Assembly: GCA_947473475.1 (NCBI GenBank)
Contig: CANJBZ010000016.1
Span: forward strand, 20,809 to 84,808
Reading direction: 5' to 3'
Length of the DNA: 64,000 nt
DNA from: Alphaproteobacteria bacterium
GTDB lineage: Bacteria > Pseudomonadota > Alphaproteobacteria > Micropepsales > Micropepsaceae
A program made the position numbers and the translations under genes. Below are positions 29,448-38,159 of this stretch, one piece after another. Each line of letters opens with the position of its first letter. Position 1 is the stretch's first letter. Under the pieces are notes generated by a model. That model ran no database searches. It was not told the origin of the DNA and was given only the letters and a program-made list of their open reading frames with translations.

Positions 29448-30392
29448 TTACCCCTTCGCCAAATAGGCTTCAAGCTGCTCGAACGAGCCGGCGAAGCCTT
29501 GCTGCATAGACGGGCGCAAATCCACGAAGGCCTTCATCTGCGTCTCGGTTGCTTCCGCCGGACACGCGACCAACGTCAGCCGCGTCTTGCCGTTTTCCTC
29601 CGTCAGCGTCAGCACATTGCCGAGTTCGAGCGGAAAATCCGGTAGCCACGGATTGGGCGCCAAGTCGCCATGCTCATCCGCGAAGGAACTCACGTAAGAC
29701 AGCCGCTCCGGGGCCGAGATTTCGCCATAGACGAACCGCCCCCACATCAACTGTCCATTGGGCAGTTTCATGCTGTAGTGGAAATGCCCGCCAGGCCTCA
29801 GCTCCTGTTTCAAAATTCCGACTTCGAAATTCTTCGGCCCCCACCACTGCGCCAGCGCTTCAGCATCCGTCCACGCCTTCCACACCAGCGCGCGCGGCGC
29901 ATCGAGCAATCGCGTGACAACGAAATCCGGCATGCCGGCCAGATGTTCAACCAGATGGCTGATCGTCTGGTTCAAACCTTCGGTCGCGCCTATTTTTTCG
30001 ACGACGAAATCGCGATAGGCCTTGGTCTTGAACAATGACCGCATGGTCAGCTTCGTGTTGCCACCAACATTTTCGAATGTCGCCGTGACGTGGAATTGCT
30101 CAGTATCCTTGTCATCGCCGTGCCAATAGACGAGGCGCGAAGGCCGATCGACTTCAATGAACGTGACGATGTTCGGCCAATCGGTTCCATCCGGCCCATG
30201 CATGATGAAACGCCAGACGCCGCCGGGGCGCACATCCATTTCGTGAATGGTGTTGGTAAACCCGTTCGGTCCCCACCATTGCGCGACATGCTTCGGATCG
30301 GTCCACGCCTTCCAGACAAGCTCGCGCGGCACATCCAACAAACGCTCCGTCGCGATCTCACGGTCGGCAGTGCACTCATCTTTTCCGGCCAT
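29448..30392 (-). CDS. SRPBCC/AHSA1 family protein with two tandem AHSA1 domains
   Basis: Two copies of 'R(L)LDVPRELVWKAWTDPKHVAQWWGP' / 'RLLDAPRALVWKAWTDAEALAQWWGP'. Confidence 0.9.
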   Translation of the reverse strand: MAGKDECTADREIATERLLDVPRELVWKAWTDPKHVAQWWGPNGFTNTIHEMDVRPGGVWRFIMHGPDGTDWPNIVTFIEVDRPSRLVYWHGDDKDTEQFHVTATFENVGGNTKLTMRSLFKTKAYRDFVVEKIGATEGLNQTISHLVEHLAGMPDFVVTRLLDAPRALVWKAWTDAEALAQWWGPKNFEVGILKQELRPGGHFHYSMKLPNGQLMWGRFVYGEISAPERLSYVSSFADEHGDLAPNPWLPDFPLELGNVLTLTEENGKTRLTLVACPAEATETQMKAFVDLRPSMQQGFAGSFEQLEAYLAKG

Positions 30393-30723
30393 GTTTTTTC
30401 TCCTTGCTTTGCAATTGGCGCAGATAGTCTTCCAGCCGGTCGAGGCGCTCCTCCCACATCCGGCGATAATCGGCGAGCCACGTATCCACTTCCTGCAGCG
30501 CGCGCGGCTCGATACGGCACGGACGCCATTGCGCCTCGCGGCTGCGCGAAATCAGCCCGGCGCGCTCCAGCACTTTGAGGTGCTTGGAAACGGCCGGCAG
30601 GCTCATCTCGAACGGCTCCGCCAGCTCCTTTACCGAGCTCTCACCCAGCGCAAGCCGCGCGAGAATGGCGCGCCGCGTGGGATCGGCGAGGGCGGAAAAG
30701 GTGTCGCTCAGACGGTCGGCCAT
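30376..30723 (-). CDS. ArsR/SmtB family HTH regulator
   Basis: 'LSDTFSALADPTRRAILARLALGESSVKELAEPFEMSLPAVSKHLKVLERAGLI'. Confidence 0.93.
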   Translation of the reverse strand: MADRLSDTFSALADPTRRAILARLALGESSVKELAEPFEMSLPAVSKHLKVLERAGLISRSREAQWRPCRIEPRALQEVDTWLADYRRMWEERLDRLEDYLRQLQSKEKKHGRKR

Positions 30724-30884
30724 CTTTAACCGTTCGGTTAATTAACTTGTTGGTTTAATAAAACCGGGTGCACGCCCTGTCAAGGCACGCGCAGGAAATC
30801 ACGCGGAGTTTGATTCACGTCAAAAGCGAAAGGACGCGCAAACGTGAAGATGCGCGCACCAGATTTCGACACAGGGAGAAAACG

Positions 30885-32102
30885 ATGGATGCTCGTCTTG
30901 CGGACAAGAAGCCGGCGGGACCACGCGTAAACGCGCGTGAGGTTATGGAGTCGCTGAACAGCGATGCCGCGAAGCTGAATTTCTGGCTGCGCACCGAACT
31001 GAACGGACCGTCGCAGAAGTCTTGGTTTACCGATACGAGCGGCACCGGCGGCGGCGCGAAACTGACGGGCGGCCGCGTTTCGGCGAACCAGCATAAGGCA
31101 TTGCCGTGCCATTGGCGCTGGCAGGATTACGGCCCCTATCTGAACAGGCTCTCCAAGATTGCCGCCGACGCGGACATCTCGCCCATCGAATTCGCCGACC
31201 GTCAAAGCATTCTGCTCGTCAATCCGGGCCTTGGCGGGCGTCTGCAGATCACCAGCACGATGCGCACGGCAATTTCCGTATACGTCCCAAATGATAAAGC
31301 GCCGGCGCACATTCATTCCGCCAACGCCAGCCGCACCATTCTCACCGACAAGGGCGGCTACACCAACGTCGAAGGTGAGCGCTGCGAGTGCAAACGCGGC
31401 GACATCATCTGGACGCCGAACGGCACGTGGCACGATCACGGCAACGCCGACGATGAACCGGTGATCTGGATCGACATGCTGGATTGGCCGCTGTTCGAAT
31501 ACCTGGACATCGCGTGGGTAGACATGGATTACCCCGCCGCCGCCAAGACCACCGATACGGTCCAGCCGAACCGCCACAGCGACGGATATTCCACGCGGCT
31601 CTATGGCGCCGGTGGCTTGATGCCGGCCTTCGTCACGCACACGCGCGGCTGGGGCCAGGATCCGACGCCGCTGATCCACTTCCGGGGCGAGGATGTGCGT
31701 GAAGCGCTGAACCGGCTGCGGAACGAGGCTGGCGATCCGTATGAAGGCATCTCTATGCAGTTCATCAATCCGGCAACGGGCAAACCCGTCTACCGCACGA
31801 TGGATTACCGCGCGCAGTTGCTCCGTCCCGGCGAACAGACCCTGCAGAAGCGCGAGACGTCCAACACCTTCGTGATCGTCATGGACGGCGAGGGCTACAC
31901 CGAAGTCGGCGACCAGCGCTTCGCTTGGTCCAAGAACGACGTGATGGTGATGCCGAACTTCCTGTGGCGCCGCCATGTGAACACCGGCAAGACCGATGCG
32001 GTGCTGTACACCGTTTCGGATGCCGCCCTGATGCGCAATCTTGGCCAGTACCGCGCACAGGGAAAGCTCGCCGACGGTTCGGTCCAACAGATCGTAGCCT
32101 GA
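30885..32102 (+). CDS. Bicupin dioxygenase, gentisate 1,2-dioxygenase-like (paralog 1)
   Basis: 'APAHIHSANASRTILTDKGGYTNVEGERCECKRGDIIWTPNGTWHDHGN' first-cupin metal motif. Confidence 0.82.
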   Translation: MDARLADKKPAGPRVNAREVMESLNSDAAKLNFWLRTELNGPSQKSWFTDTSGTGGGAKLTGGRVSANQHKALPCHWRWQDYGPYLNRLSKIAADADISPIEFADRQSILLVNPGLGGRLQITSTMRTAISVYVPNDKAPAHIHSANASRTILTDKGGYTNVEGERCECKRGDIIWTPNGTWHDHGNADDEPVIWIDMLDWPLFEYLDIAWVDMDYPAAAKTTDTVQPNRHSDGYSTRLYGAGGLMPAFVTHTRGWGQDPTPLIHFRGEDVREALNRLRNEAGDPYEGISMQFINPATGKPVYRTMDYRAQLLRPGEQTLQKRETSNTFVIVMDGEGYTEVGDQRFAWSKNDVMVMPNFLWRRHVNTGKTDAVLYTVSDAALMRNLGQYRAQGKLADGSVQQIVA

Positions 32103-32256
32103 GGCGTTTTTGCGGGGAGGCAGCAGCGTCCGTGGTCCGGCGCCGCTGCCTTTTCCGTTAACATATTACATTCGTTAAACAATTCCGCGCGTTGCAAAGC
32201 CGCCTAGCCGCGCTATACCTTCGTCGGAAAACGCCCTTAGACCTAAGGAGAGTCCG

Positions 32257-33456
32257 ATGCCGGTGGCCACCCAAGATCAGAAAAAGCTCAGCGCGGCCGA
32301 GTTGATGGACGAAATGAACGCCGACGTGGGCAAGCTGCATGCCTGGATTCGCACCCAGGCCAATGCGCCGGCACAACGGGCGTGGTTTGCCGACACAAGC
32401 GAAGCGACGGGCGAACTCGCGAAGGGCCGCGTCGCCGCCAATCAGATGAAGATGCAGGCGCATCGCTGGCGCTGGCGGGAGATTTATCCGTTCCTGTCCA
32501 AGATCGGCGAGATCGCGCGCAGCGCCGACATAAAGCCGATCGAGACGACCGACCGCCAGGGCATTCTGCTGACCAATCCGGGTCTCGGCGGGCGCTTGCA
32601 GGTCACCAACTCGATCCGCTGCGCCATCGCCATCTACAATCCCGGCGACATTGCGCCCGCGCACGTCCACAGCCCGAACGCCAGCCGCACGATCCTGTCC
32701 GACAAGGGCGGCTACACCAATGTCGAAGGCGAGCGTTGCGAATGCCGCCGCGGCGATATCGTGTTTACGCCAAACGGCACCTGGCACGATCACGGCAACG
32801 AAGACAGCGAGCCGATGATCTGGATCGACATGCTCGATTGGCCGCTGATGGAATATCTGGATTGCGTCTGGGTCGATCAGAACTATGTCGATGCCAACCG
32901 CGGCAATGCGAAATCGCAACCAGCCATCCATTCCGATGGACACTCAACGCGCATGTATGGCCATGGCGGTTTGAAGCCGGTCTTCACCTCAAACCAGCGC
33001 GGCTGGGGCAACAACGCCATGCCGCATGTTCACTTCAAGGGTGTGGACATCCGTCAGGCGCTGCATGATCTGCGCGGCGAGAATGGCGATCCGTTCGAAG
33101 GCATCAAAATGCAGTTCACCAATCCGGTGACGGCAGGCCCCGTGTTCGCGACACTGGATTATTGCTGCCAGTTGTTGCGCCCCGGCGAAGAGCTGCTGAT
33201 GAAGCGCGAGACCTGCTCGACCTTCATCGTGGTGATGGAAGGCCAGGGCTTCACCGAAATCGGCGGCAAGCGCTTCGACTGGGAGAAGAACGACATCATG
33301 GCGGTGCCGAACTTCCAGTGGCGTCGTCACGTCAACACCGGCACGAGCGATGCGGTTCTCTACACGGTGTCGGACGCCGCCGTGCTGCGCGCCATCGGCC
33401 AATACCGCTCGCAAGGCAAAAACACCGACGGCACCGTCAGCCAGATCGTGCAGTAG
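32257..33456 (+). CDS. Bicupin dioxygenase, gentisate 1,2-dioxygenase-like (paralog 2)
   Basis: 'APAHVHSPNASRTILSDKGGYTNVEGERCECRRGDIVFTPNGTWHDHGN'; colinear with paralog 1. Confidence 0.82.
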   Translation: MPVATQDQKKLSAAELMDEMNADVGKLHAWIRTQANAPAQRAWFADTSEATGELAKGRVAANQMKMQAHRWRWREIYPFLSKIGEIARSADIKPIETTDRQGILLTNPGLGGRLQVTNSIRCAIAIYNPGDIAPAHVHSPNASRTILSDKGGYTNVEGERCECRRGDIVFTPNGTWHDHGNEDSEPMIWIDMLDWPLMEYLDCVWVDQNYVDANRGNAKSQPAIHSDGHSTRMYGHGGLKPVFTSNQRGWGNNAMPHVHFKGVDIRQALHDLRGENGDPFEGIKMQFTNPVTAGPVFATLDYCCQLLRPGEELLMKRETCSTFIVVMEGQGFTEIGGKRFDWEKNDIMAVPNFQWRRHVNTGTSDAVLYTVSDAAVLRAIGQYRSQGKNTDGTVSQIVQ

Positions 33457-33463
33457 CTGAAAT

Positions 33464-33546
33464 TCCCTCTCCCCTTGCGGGAGAGGGCGGCGCGCCCGCA
33501 CTTGCGCTTTCGCAAGTGCGCCTTGGCGCGCCGGGCAAGGGGTGAG
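33464..33546 (+). repeat. Intergenic palindromic repeat family B, copy 1
   Basis: CCCTCTCCCCTTGCGGGAGAGGG...CGCACTTGCG-CTTT-CGCAAGTGCG...CCGGGCAAGGGGTGAG. Confidence 0.88.
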
Positions 33547-33563
33547 TTTTTTCGGCGCTCCGC

Positions 33564-34046
33564 CTACTTCGTATCAAACCGGATCAGGAACGCGCGGAAG
33601 CCTTTGATGTCCTTGAAGCCGTGCGGCACGCCCGGCGGAATATACAGCACATCGCCAGCCTTTAACGGCTGCTCGGTTCCACCTTCAATGGACGTGCCAG
33701 CGGCATCGTCGTTGTTGGGCCGCTTCTTGACGTCGAGCAGCTTGCCGCCGGTTACAGCCGTGGCGCTGCCTTCGCTGACCAGCCAGATGTCCAGCGAGTT
33801 CGCGTGCAGCAGCGGCGGATCGGTCGGCTTCACAATGCGGACGTTGATGCTGTAGGCGCCGCCTTCCAGAACGCGCTTGTTCAGCGCCTGCCGCGCCTCC
33901 AAATCTTTCCAGATGCTCTGAAAGTCAGAGTTTGGGAAATAGGTCGCCTTGTCTTTAGCCGGCACAGGAGCCGCGCCTTGCTGTGCAAAAGCGCTCGCGC
34001 TCAACAACGCCACTGCTGCTACCGCTGCAATTCCGAAAATGCGCAT
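33564..34046 (-). CDS. Secreted cupin domain-containing protein
   Basis: Signal 'MRIFGIAAVAAVALLSASAFAQ'; 'LKAGDVLYIPPGVPHGFKDI'. Confidence 0.82.
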   Translation of the reverse strand: MRIFGIAAVAAVALLSASAFAQQGAAPVPAKDKATYFPNSDFQSIWKDLEARQALNKRVLEGGAYSINVRIVKPTDPPLLHANSLDIWLVSEGSATAVTGGKLLDVKKRPNNDDAAGTSIEGGTEQPLKAGDVLYIPPGVPHGFKDIKGFRAFLIRFDTK

Positions 34047-34141
34047 GTGATCCCCGCCCCGAAATGTGTTTTCTCAATGGAGTAAGGCGCGTTTCGCGCG
34101 TTTGGGCAAGAGTACACGAACGATCGGCTGGGTAGTAAAAA

Positions 34142-34228
34142 TCACCCCTCACCCGGCGCGCCAAAGCGCACTTGCGAAAGCGCAAGTGCGGGCGCGACGC
34201 CCTCTCCCGCAAGGGGAGAGGGGAGTGA
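34142..34228 (-). repeat. Intergenic palindromic repeat family B, copy 2 (inverted)
   Basis: CACCCCTCACCCGGCGCGCC...CGCACTTGCGAAAGCGCAAGTGCG...CCCTCTCCCGCAAGGGGAGAGGG. Confidence 0.88.
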
Positions 34229-35077
34229 TTATGCCTCGTCGATGATGCGGTTACGCAGCGTGCCAATACTGGAAATTTCGACTTCCAGCACGTCGCCGTT
34301 TTTCATCCAGACTTGCGGATTGCGTTTGGCGCCGATGCCTTCGGGCGTGCCGGTGGCAATGATGTCGCCCGGCGCAAGCGGCGTGAAGGTGGAGCAGTAT
34401 TCGATCAGCGCGGGGATATCGTGCATCAGCATGTCGACGCCGGAATGCTGCATCTGCTGGCCGTTCAGCCGCGTCGTCAGCGTCAGCTTGGACGGATCGG
34501 GAATTTCGTCCGCCGTCACCATCCACGGGCCAAGCGGCGATGTCGCCGGGAAGTTCTTTCCCGTGACCAGCGAGACCTTGATGAAATCGCGCACGCTGCC
34601 GTCGCAGAAGCAAGTGTAACCGGCAACGTGAGACAGCGCGTCTTTCGCCGGAATGGCGCGGCCACCCTTGCCGATCACCACGACAAGCTCGCCTTCAAAG
34701 TCCAATTGCTTGGACGCCTTGGGCCGCCACATCTCGCCGTCATGGGCAACAAGACAGTCGGTGAATTTGGTGAAGATGTTCGGTCTTTCCGCCACCGCGC
34801 CGCCATGCTCGGCGGCGTGGCTGCGGTAATTGATCCCGACACAGAGAATTTTGCCGGGATCGGTGATGACCGGCAGATATTTTAGACCGTCCAGGCTCAT
34901 ATCCGGCTCAGCACCGGCCGCAAGATTCAGCAATTCGTCCAGCAGCCCCTCTTCCGCCAGCGCGTCTTTCAGCGTGATGGAACGGCCTTCGATACGATCC
35001 GACAGCGTGACGGCGCCATTGCCTTCGACACGCCCAAACGCCGGACGTCCGTTTACGAGGTAGCTGGCAAGCTTCAT
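34229..35077 (-). CDS. Fumarylacetoacetate hydrolase family protein
   Basis: 'KILCVGINYRSHAAEHG', 'RPNIFTKFTDCLVAHDG', 'LDFEGELVVVIGKGGR', 'GDIIATGTPEGIGA'. Confidence 0.93.
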   Translation of the reverse strand: MKLASYLVNGRPAFGRVEGNGAVTLSDRIEGRSITLKDALAEEGLLDELLNLAAGAEPDMSLDGLKYLPVITDPGKILCVGINYRSHAAEHGGAVAERPNIFTKFTDCLVAHDGEMWRPKASKQLDFEGELVVVIGKGGRAIPAKDALSHVAGYTCFCDGSVRDFIKVSLVTGKNFPATSPLGPWMVTADEIPDPSKLTLTTRLNGQQMQHSGVDMLMHDIPALIEYCSTFTPLAPGDIIATGTPEGIGAKRNPQVWMKNGDVLEVEISSIGTLRNRIIDEA

Positions 35078-35931
35078 TTCTTTTTGCCCTTTGCTTTCGC
35101 TTTGGCTTTCACGGCCGGCTTGGCCTTCTTCGCGGGCTTCGCCTTTGTCTTCGCGATCTTGGCGCCCTTCTTCGACACCGCGGTCGGCGCGTCGGGACGC
35201 GTCACCATATCACCCACGCCAGCCTTGTTGGCCCAATAATGCCAGGCGCGCCAGGTTTCGACCGAATAGGGCGAGTAGCCGCGATTGCGCGCGTCGATCT
35301 CGCCTTGATGCAGATACTTCACTTCGCCGCCAAGCTGCCGTGCGCGGTACAGCGCCCGTGCGTTGCGGGGCAGATAGACCGACATGCGCACCACTTCGAT
35401 CAGCGAGCGCGCCGCGGCGGCAAAGCCGTGACCACGCATCAACGCGACGTTGTTGTCGCCGAGCGTCTTGGCCAGATCCTGACCTTGCGCCACGTTGGTG
35501 ACCAGCAGATTGGTGTCGCCAAAATTGTCCTGGATATCCCAGGTCGGGACGTTGGCGCCGATGAAGCTGCCCGAATGGATGACAGGCCTCAGCGGCGTGC
35601 CATCGGTCAGGCCGAAGGGCAGGATATCTTCCGCATGCGCGTGCACGACCGCCACCACATCGGGGCGCGATTCCAGAATGCCGCCATGGATGAAGCGCTC
35701 CAGATACGGCGCGGGCCCGCCCTTCTTCACCGGCTCGCCATCGAGGGTGAATTCCATGATATCCGCCGCCGTGATGAATTCCGGCGCCAGCGAGCGCGCG
35801 AGAAAGAACCGCGTCGGATCGTCGGGATGGCGCACGCTGACGTGGCCATAGGCGTCCACCACATCCTCATTGGCGAGAATGCGATTGGCGATGACAAGAT
35901 CGTTGATGAGGCTCTTTATGTTCGACGGCAT
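35074..35931 (-). CDS. Class II aldolase/adducin family protein with Lys/Ala-rich C-terminal tail
   Basis: 'GHVSVRHPDDPTRFFLARS', 'VVAVVHAHAEDILPFG', 'NNVALMRGHGFAA'; tail KKGAKIAKTKAKPAKKAKPAVKAKAKAKGKKK. Confidence 0.9.
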   Translation of the reverse strand: MPSNIKSLINDLVIANRILANEDVVDAYGHVSVRHPDDPTRFFLARSLAPEFITAADIMEFTLDGEPVKKGGPAPYLERFIHGGILESRPDVVAVVHAHAEDILPFGLTDGTPLRPVIHSGSFIGANVPTWDIQDNFGDTNLLVTNVAQGQDLAKTLGDNNVALMRGHGFAAAARSLIEVVRMSVYLPRNARALYRARQLGGEVKYLHQGEIDARNRGYSPYSVETWRAWHYWANKAGVGDMVTRPDAPTAVSKKGAKIAKTKAKPAKKAKPAVKAKAKAKGKKK

Positions 35932-35984
35932 GCTTTTCTCCCGGGACGTTCTATCTTTGACTCAGAATTGTGCGGATGGGGCGC

Positions 35985-36112
35985 GCCCCCTCCGTCTCGC
36001 CGCTTCGCGGCGATCCACCTTCCCCGTAACAACGGGGGAGGAAAACAGAGGCGCACCCTTTTCCTCCCCCGTCGTTACGGGGGAGGGGGACCGCGAAGCG
36101 GTGGAGGGGGCG
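35985..36112. repeat. Intergenic palindromic repeat family C, copy 2
   Basis: GCCCCCTCC...CCCCGTAACAACGGGGGAGG...CCTCCCCCGTCGTTACGGGGGAGG...GGAGGGGGC. Confidence 0.8.
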
Positions 36113-36120
36113 CTGGCGCA

Positions 36121-37119
36121 TCAGAACCAGCTATCGACTTCGCCGTAGTTCTGGACGAACAGGTCGTCCACCTTCGGCTTTTCGGCGATCAAATGCTGGT
36201 CGTGCAAATAGGTGACGAGGGCTTCCAGCGTGGGGCGATTTTTCTTGACGCCATACGGCCAGGGATCGCCGCCGAATACGTCGTAAATCTCGTCGATGTC
36301 GCGCATCAGCCACGGCGTCATGTAACGCAGGGCGCGCAGATTATACATTTTCTTCAGCGCAATGCGTTTGGACTTCTCGAAGGCATTGTACAGGCTGGTG
36401 GCGATGAAGGGATAACGCTCGTACAGATCGCGCTTGATCGCGATCAGATGCATGATCGGATAGATGCGCGTCTTTGCGTAATATTGCTTTTCCAGCTCGA
36501 CATAATCGGGGAACAGGCGCGCGATATCGGGATTGTGGCGGATGGATTCCGGCAGACTGGTGCCCAGCGTCGCGTCTACGAAATTTTCTTCGATCAGATC
36601 GCTGAGCGAGCGGCCCTTTGGCGCATATTCCAGTTCCATCGGCTTCAGCAGCGGCAACACGTGCGGATCGCCGTGGCTGCCGGCGTGATTGACCGCGCCC
36701 TGCACCCAATGGATTTTCTCGACGTCCACGCCGTATTCGTGCTGCAGCAGGCCGCGAATAAAAATCGCCGCGGTCATCGTGTACAGCGGGACGCCGACCC
36801 GCTTGCCTTCCAAATCTTTTGGCGACTTGATTCCCGACTTTTTGTTGATGGCGATGAAGCCATGCCGGAAGCAGCGCGACGGAAACACCGGCAGCGCCAC
36901 AAACGGGCACTGCTTGTTGGCGAAACGCTGGACAAATTCGGACGAGGAATATTCCGCAACGTCGAATTCCTGCCCGCCGGACATGCGGTCGAAAATCGGT
37001 CGCGGCTCTTCGATCGGCATGAAGTTCAAATCGATGCCGTCCGGCTTCACTTCGCCGGTGTAGAGCGGCTGCACGCGGTCATAGAGCGCGCAGGCAAAAC
37101 TGAGCTGCAGATTTCCCAC
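36121..37119 (-). CDS. 4,5-dihydroxyphthalate decarboxylase-like (Pht5-like, NMT1/substrate-binding fold)
   Basis: 'LQLSFACALYDRVQPLYTGEVKPDGIDLNFMPIEEPRPIFDRM', 'GKRVGVPLYTMTAAIFIRGLLQHEYGVDVEKIHWVQGAVN'; GTG start at 37119 preceded by AAGGTGGGG. Confidence 0.75.
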   Translation of the reverse strand: MGNLQLSFACALYDRVQPLYTGEVKPDGIDLNFMPIEEPRPIFDRMSGGQEFDVAEYSSSEFVQRFANKQCPFVALPVFPSRCFRHGFIAINKKSGIKSPKDLEGKRVGVPLYTMTAAIFIRGLLQHEYGVDVEKIHWVQGAVNHAGSHGDPHVLPLLKPMELEYAPKGRSLSDLIEENFVDATLGTSLPESIRHNPDIARLFPDYVELEKQYYAKTRIYPIMHLIAIKRDLYERYPFIATSLYNAFEKSKRIALKKMYNLRALRYMTPWLMRDIDEIYDVFGGDPWPYGVKKNRPTLEALVTYLHDQHLIAEKPKVDDLFVQNYGEVDSWF

Positions 37120-37156
37120 TGTCCCCACCTTGCTATGTCGAAAAAGCAACGAGCTT

Positions 37157-38032
37157 CTACGTCTCGTCGACGACCGTATTCCGTAAAACGCCGAGCTCCG
37201 GCACTTCCACTTCCAGCACGTCGCCCGGCTTCAGCCATGCGGGCGGCGTCTGATGTCCGCCGGCGCCGACCGGCGTTCCCGTAAAGATCAGATCGCCCGG
37301 CTTCAGTGTCGCAAACTGCGTGATGTAATTCAGCAGCCAGGAGAAATCCCAGGTCAGCCGTTCGGTGTTGTCGTCCTGACGCAGCTCGCCGTTCACCCGC
37401 GTCATCAAGTGCAGCGGCGCGCCGGGGTTCACCTCATCGGCCGGCACGATCCACGGGCCCAGACTGCCGGAGGCGTCGAAATTCTTGCCCTGTGTGACGT
37501 TGAGGCTGCCGTGACGCAGCCAGTCGCGCAACGTGCCTTCATTGCCGAGCGTCATTCCCCACAGCATGGACAGCGCCTGGTCACGCGGGACGTTCCGCCC
37601 GCCTTTGCCGACCACCAGGACGATCTCGCCCTCATAGTCGAATTTCTCGGATGCTTTGGGGCGGACCAGCGCCTGGTTGTGGCCGACCAGCGAGTCCGGG
37701 AAGCGGACGAACAGGTTGGGATATTTCGGCTTCTCGCGGCCGTCTTTGTATTCAGCCGAGCGCTCCGGGTAATTGATGCCGACGCAGACGATCTTTTCTG
37801 GAAACAGGACGGGGCGCAGGAATTCGATCTCGTCCAGCCGGTAATCGGCGAAGGGAAAGGCGCTTGCCGCCCGGGCGTCCTTCAGCCCCGCCTCGCCCGC
37901 CTGGATCAGCGACAGCAGCGAGGCATATTTGCCCCCGAGCCGCCCGCCCAAATCCACCATTCCGGCGCCGGTTACCGCCCCGAAGCTGGTGCGGCCATGA
38001 ATGCTGAAGCTGGTCAGTCGTGTGGCTGTCAT
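37157..38032 (-). CDS. Fumarylacetoacetate hydrolase family protein (second copy)
   Basis: 'KIVCVGINYPERSAEYKDG', 'YEGEIVLVVGKGGRNVP', 'GDLIFTGTPVGAGGHQTPP'. Confidence 0.93.
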   Translation of the reverse strand: MTATRLTSFSIHGRTSFGAVTGAGMVDLGGRLGGKYASLLSLIQAGEAGLKDARAASAFPFADYRLDEIEFLRPVLFPEKIVCVGINYPERSAEYKDGREKPKYPNLFVRFPDSLVGHNQALVRPKASEKFDYEGEIVLVVGKGGRNVPRDQALSMLWGMTLGNEGTLRDWLRHGSLNVTQGKNFDASGSLGPWIVPADEVNPGAPLHLMTRVNGELRQDDNTERLTWDFSWLLNYITQFATLKPGDLIFTGTPVGAGGHQTPPAWLKPGDVLEVEVPELGVLRNTVVDET

Positions 38033-38159
38033 AGCGCGAAACTAGCGCCTAAAACCCCAGCGTCAAGGCACGTTTAGCCATCACGCAAGCCTCAATTTGA
38101 CGCGCGGGCGGCGATGGCTATTCTGCCCCGCAAATTCATCCCCTGAAGGAAAACGACAG

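Noticed and set aside
30780-32087. 435-aa minus-strand ORF opposite the bicupin
   Set aside because: Shadow ORF of a clearly conserved cupin gene; a similar shadow appears opposite its paralog (32158-32943), as expected from shared sequence.
35239-37284. 681-aa plus-strand ORF
   Set aside because: Antisense to the class II aldolase and Pht5-like genes and crosses a palindromic repeat; Arg/His-rich with no recognisable domain. Typical high-GC shadow ORF.
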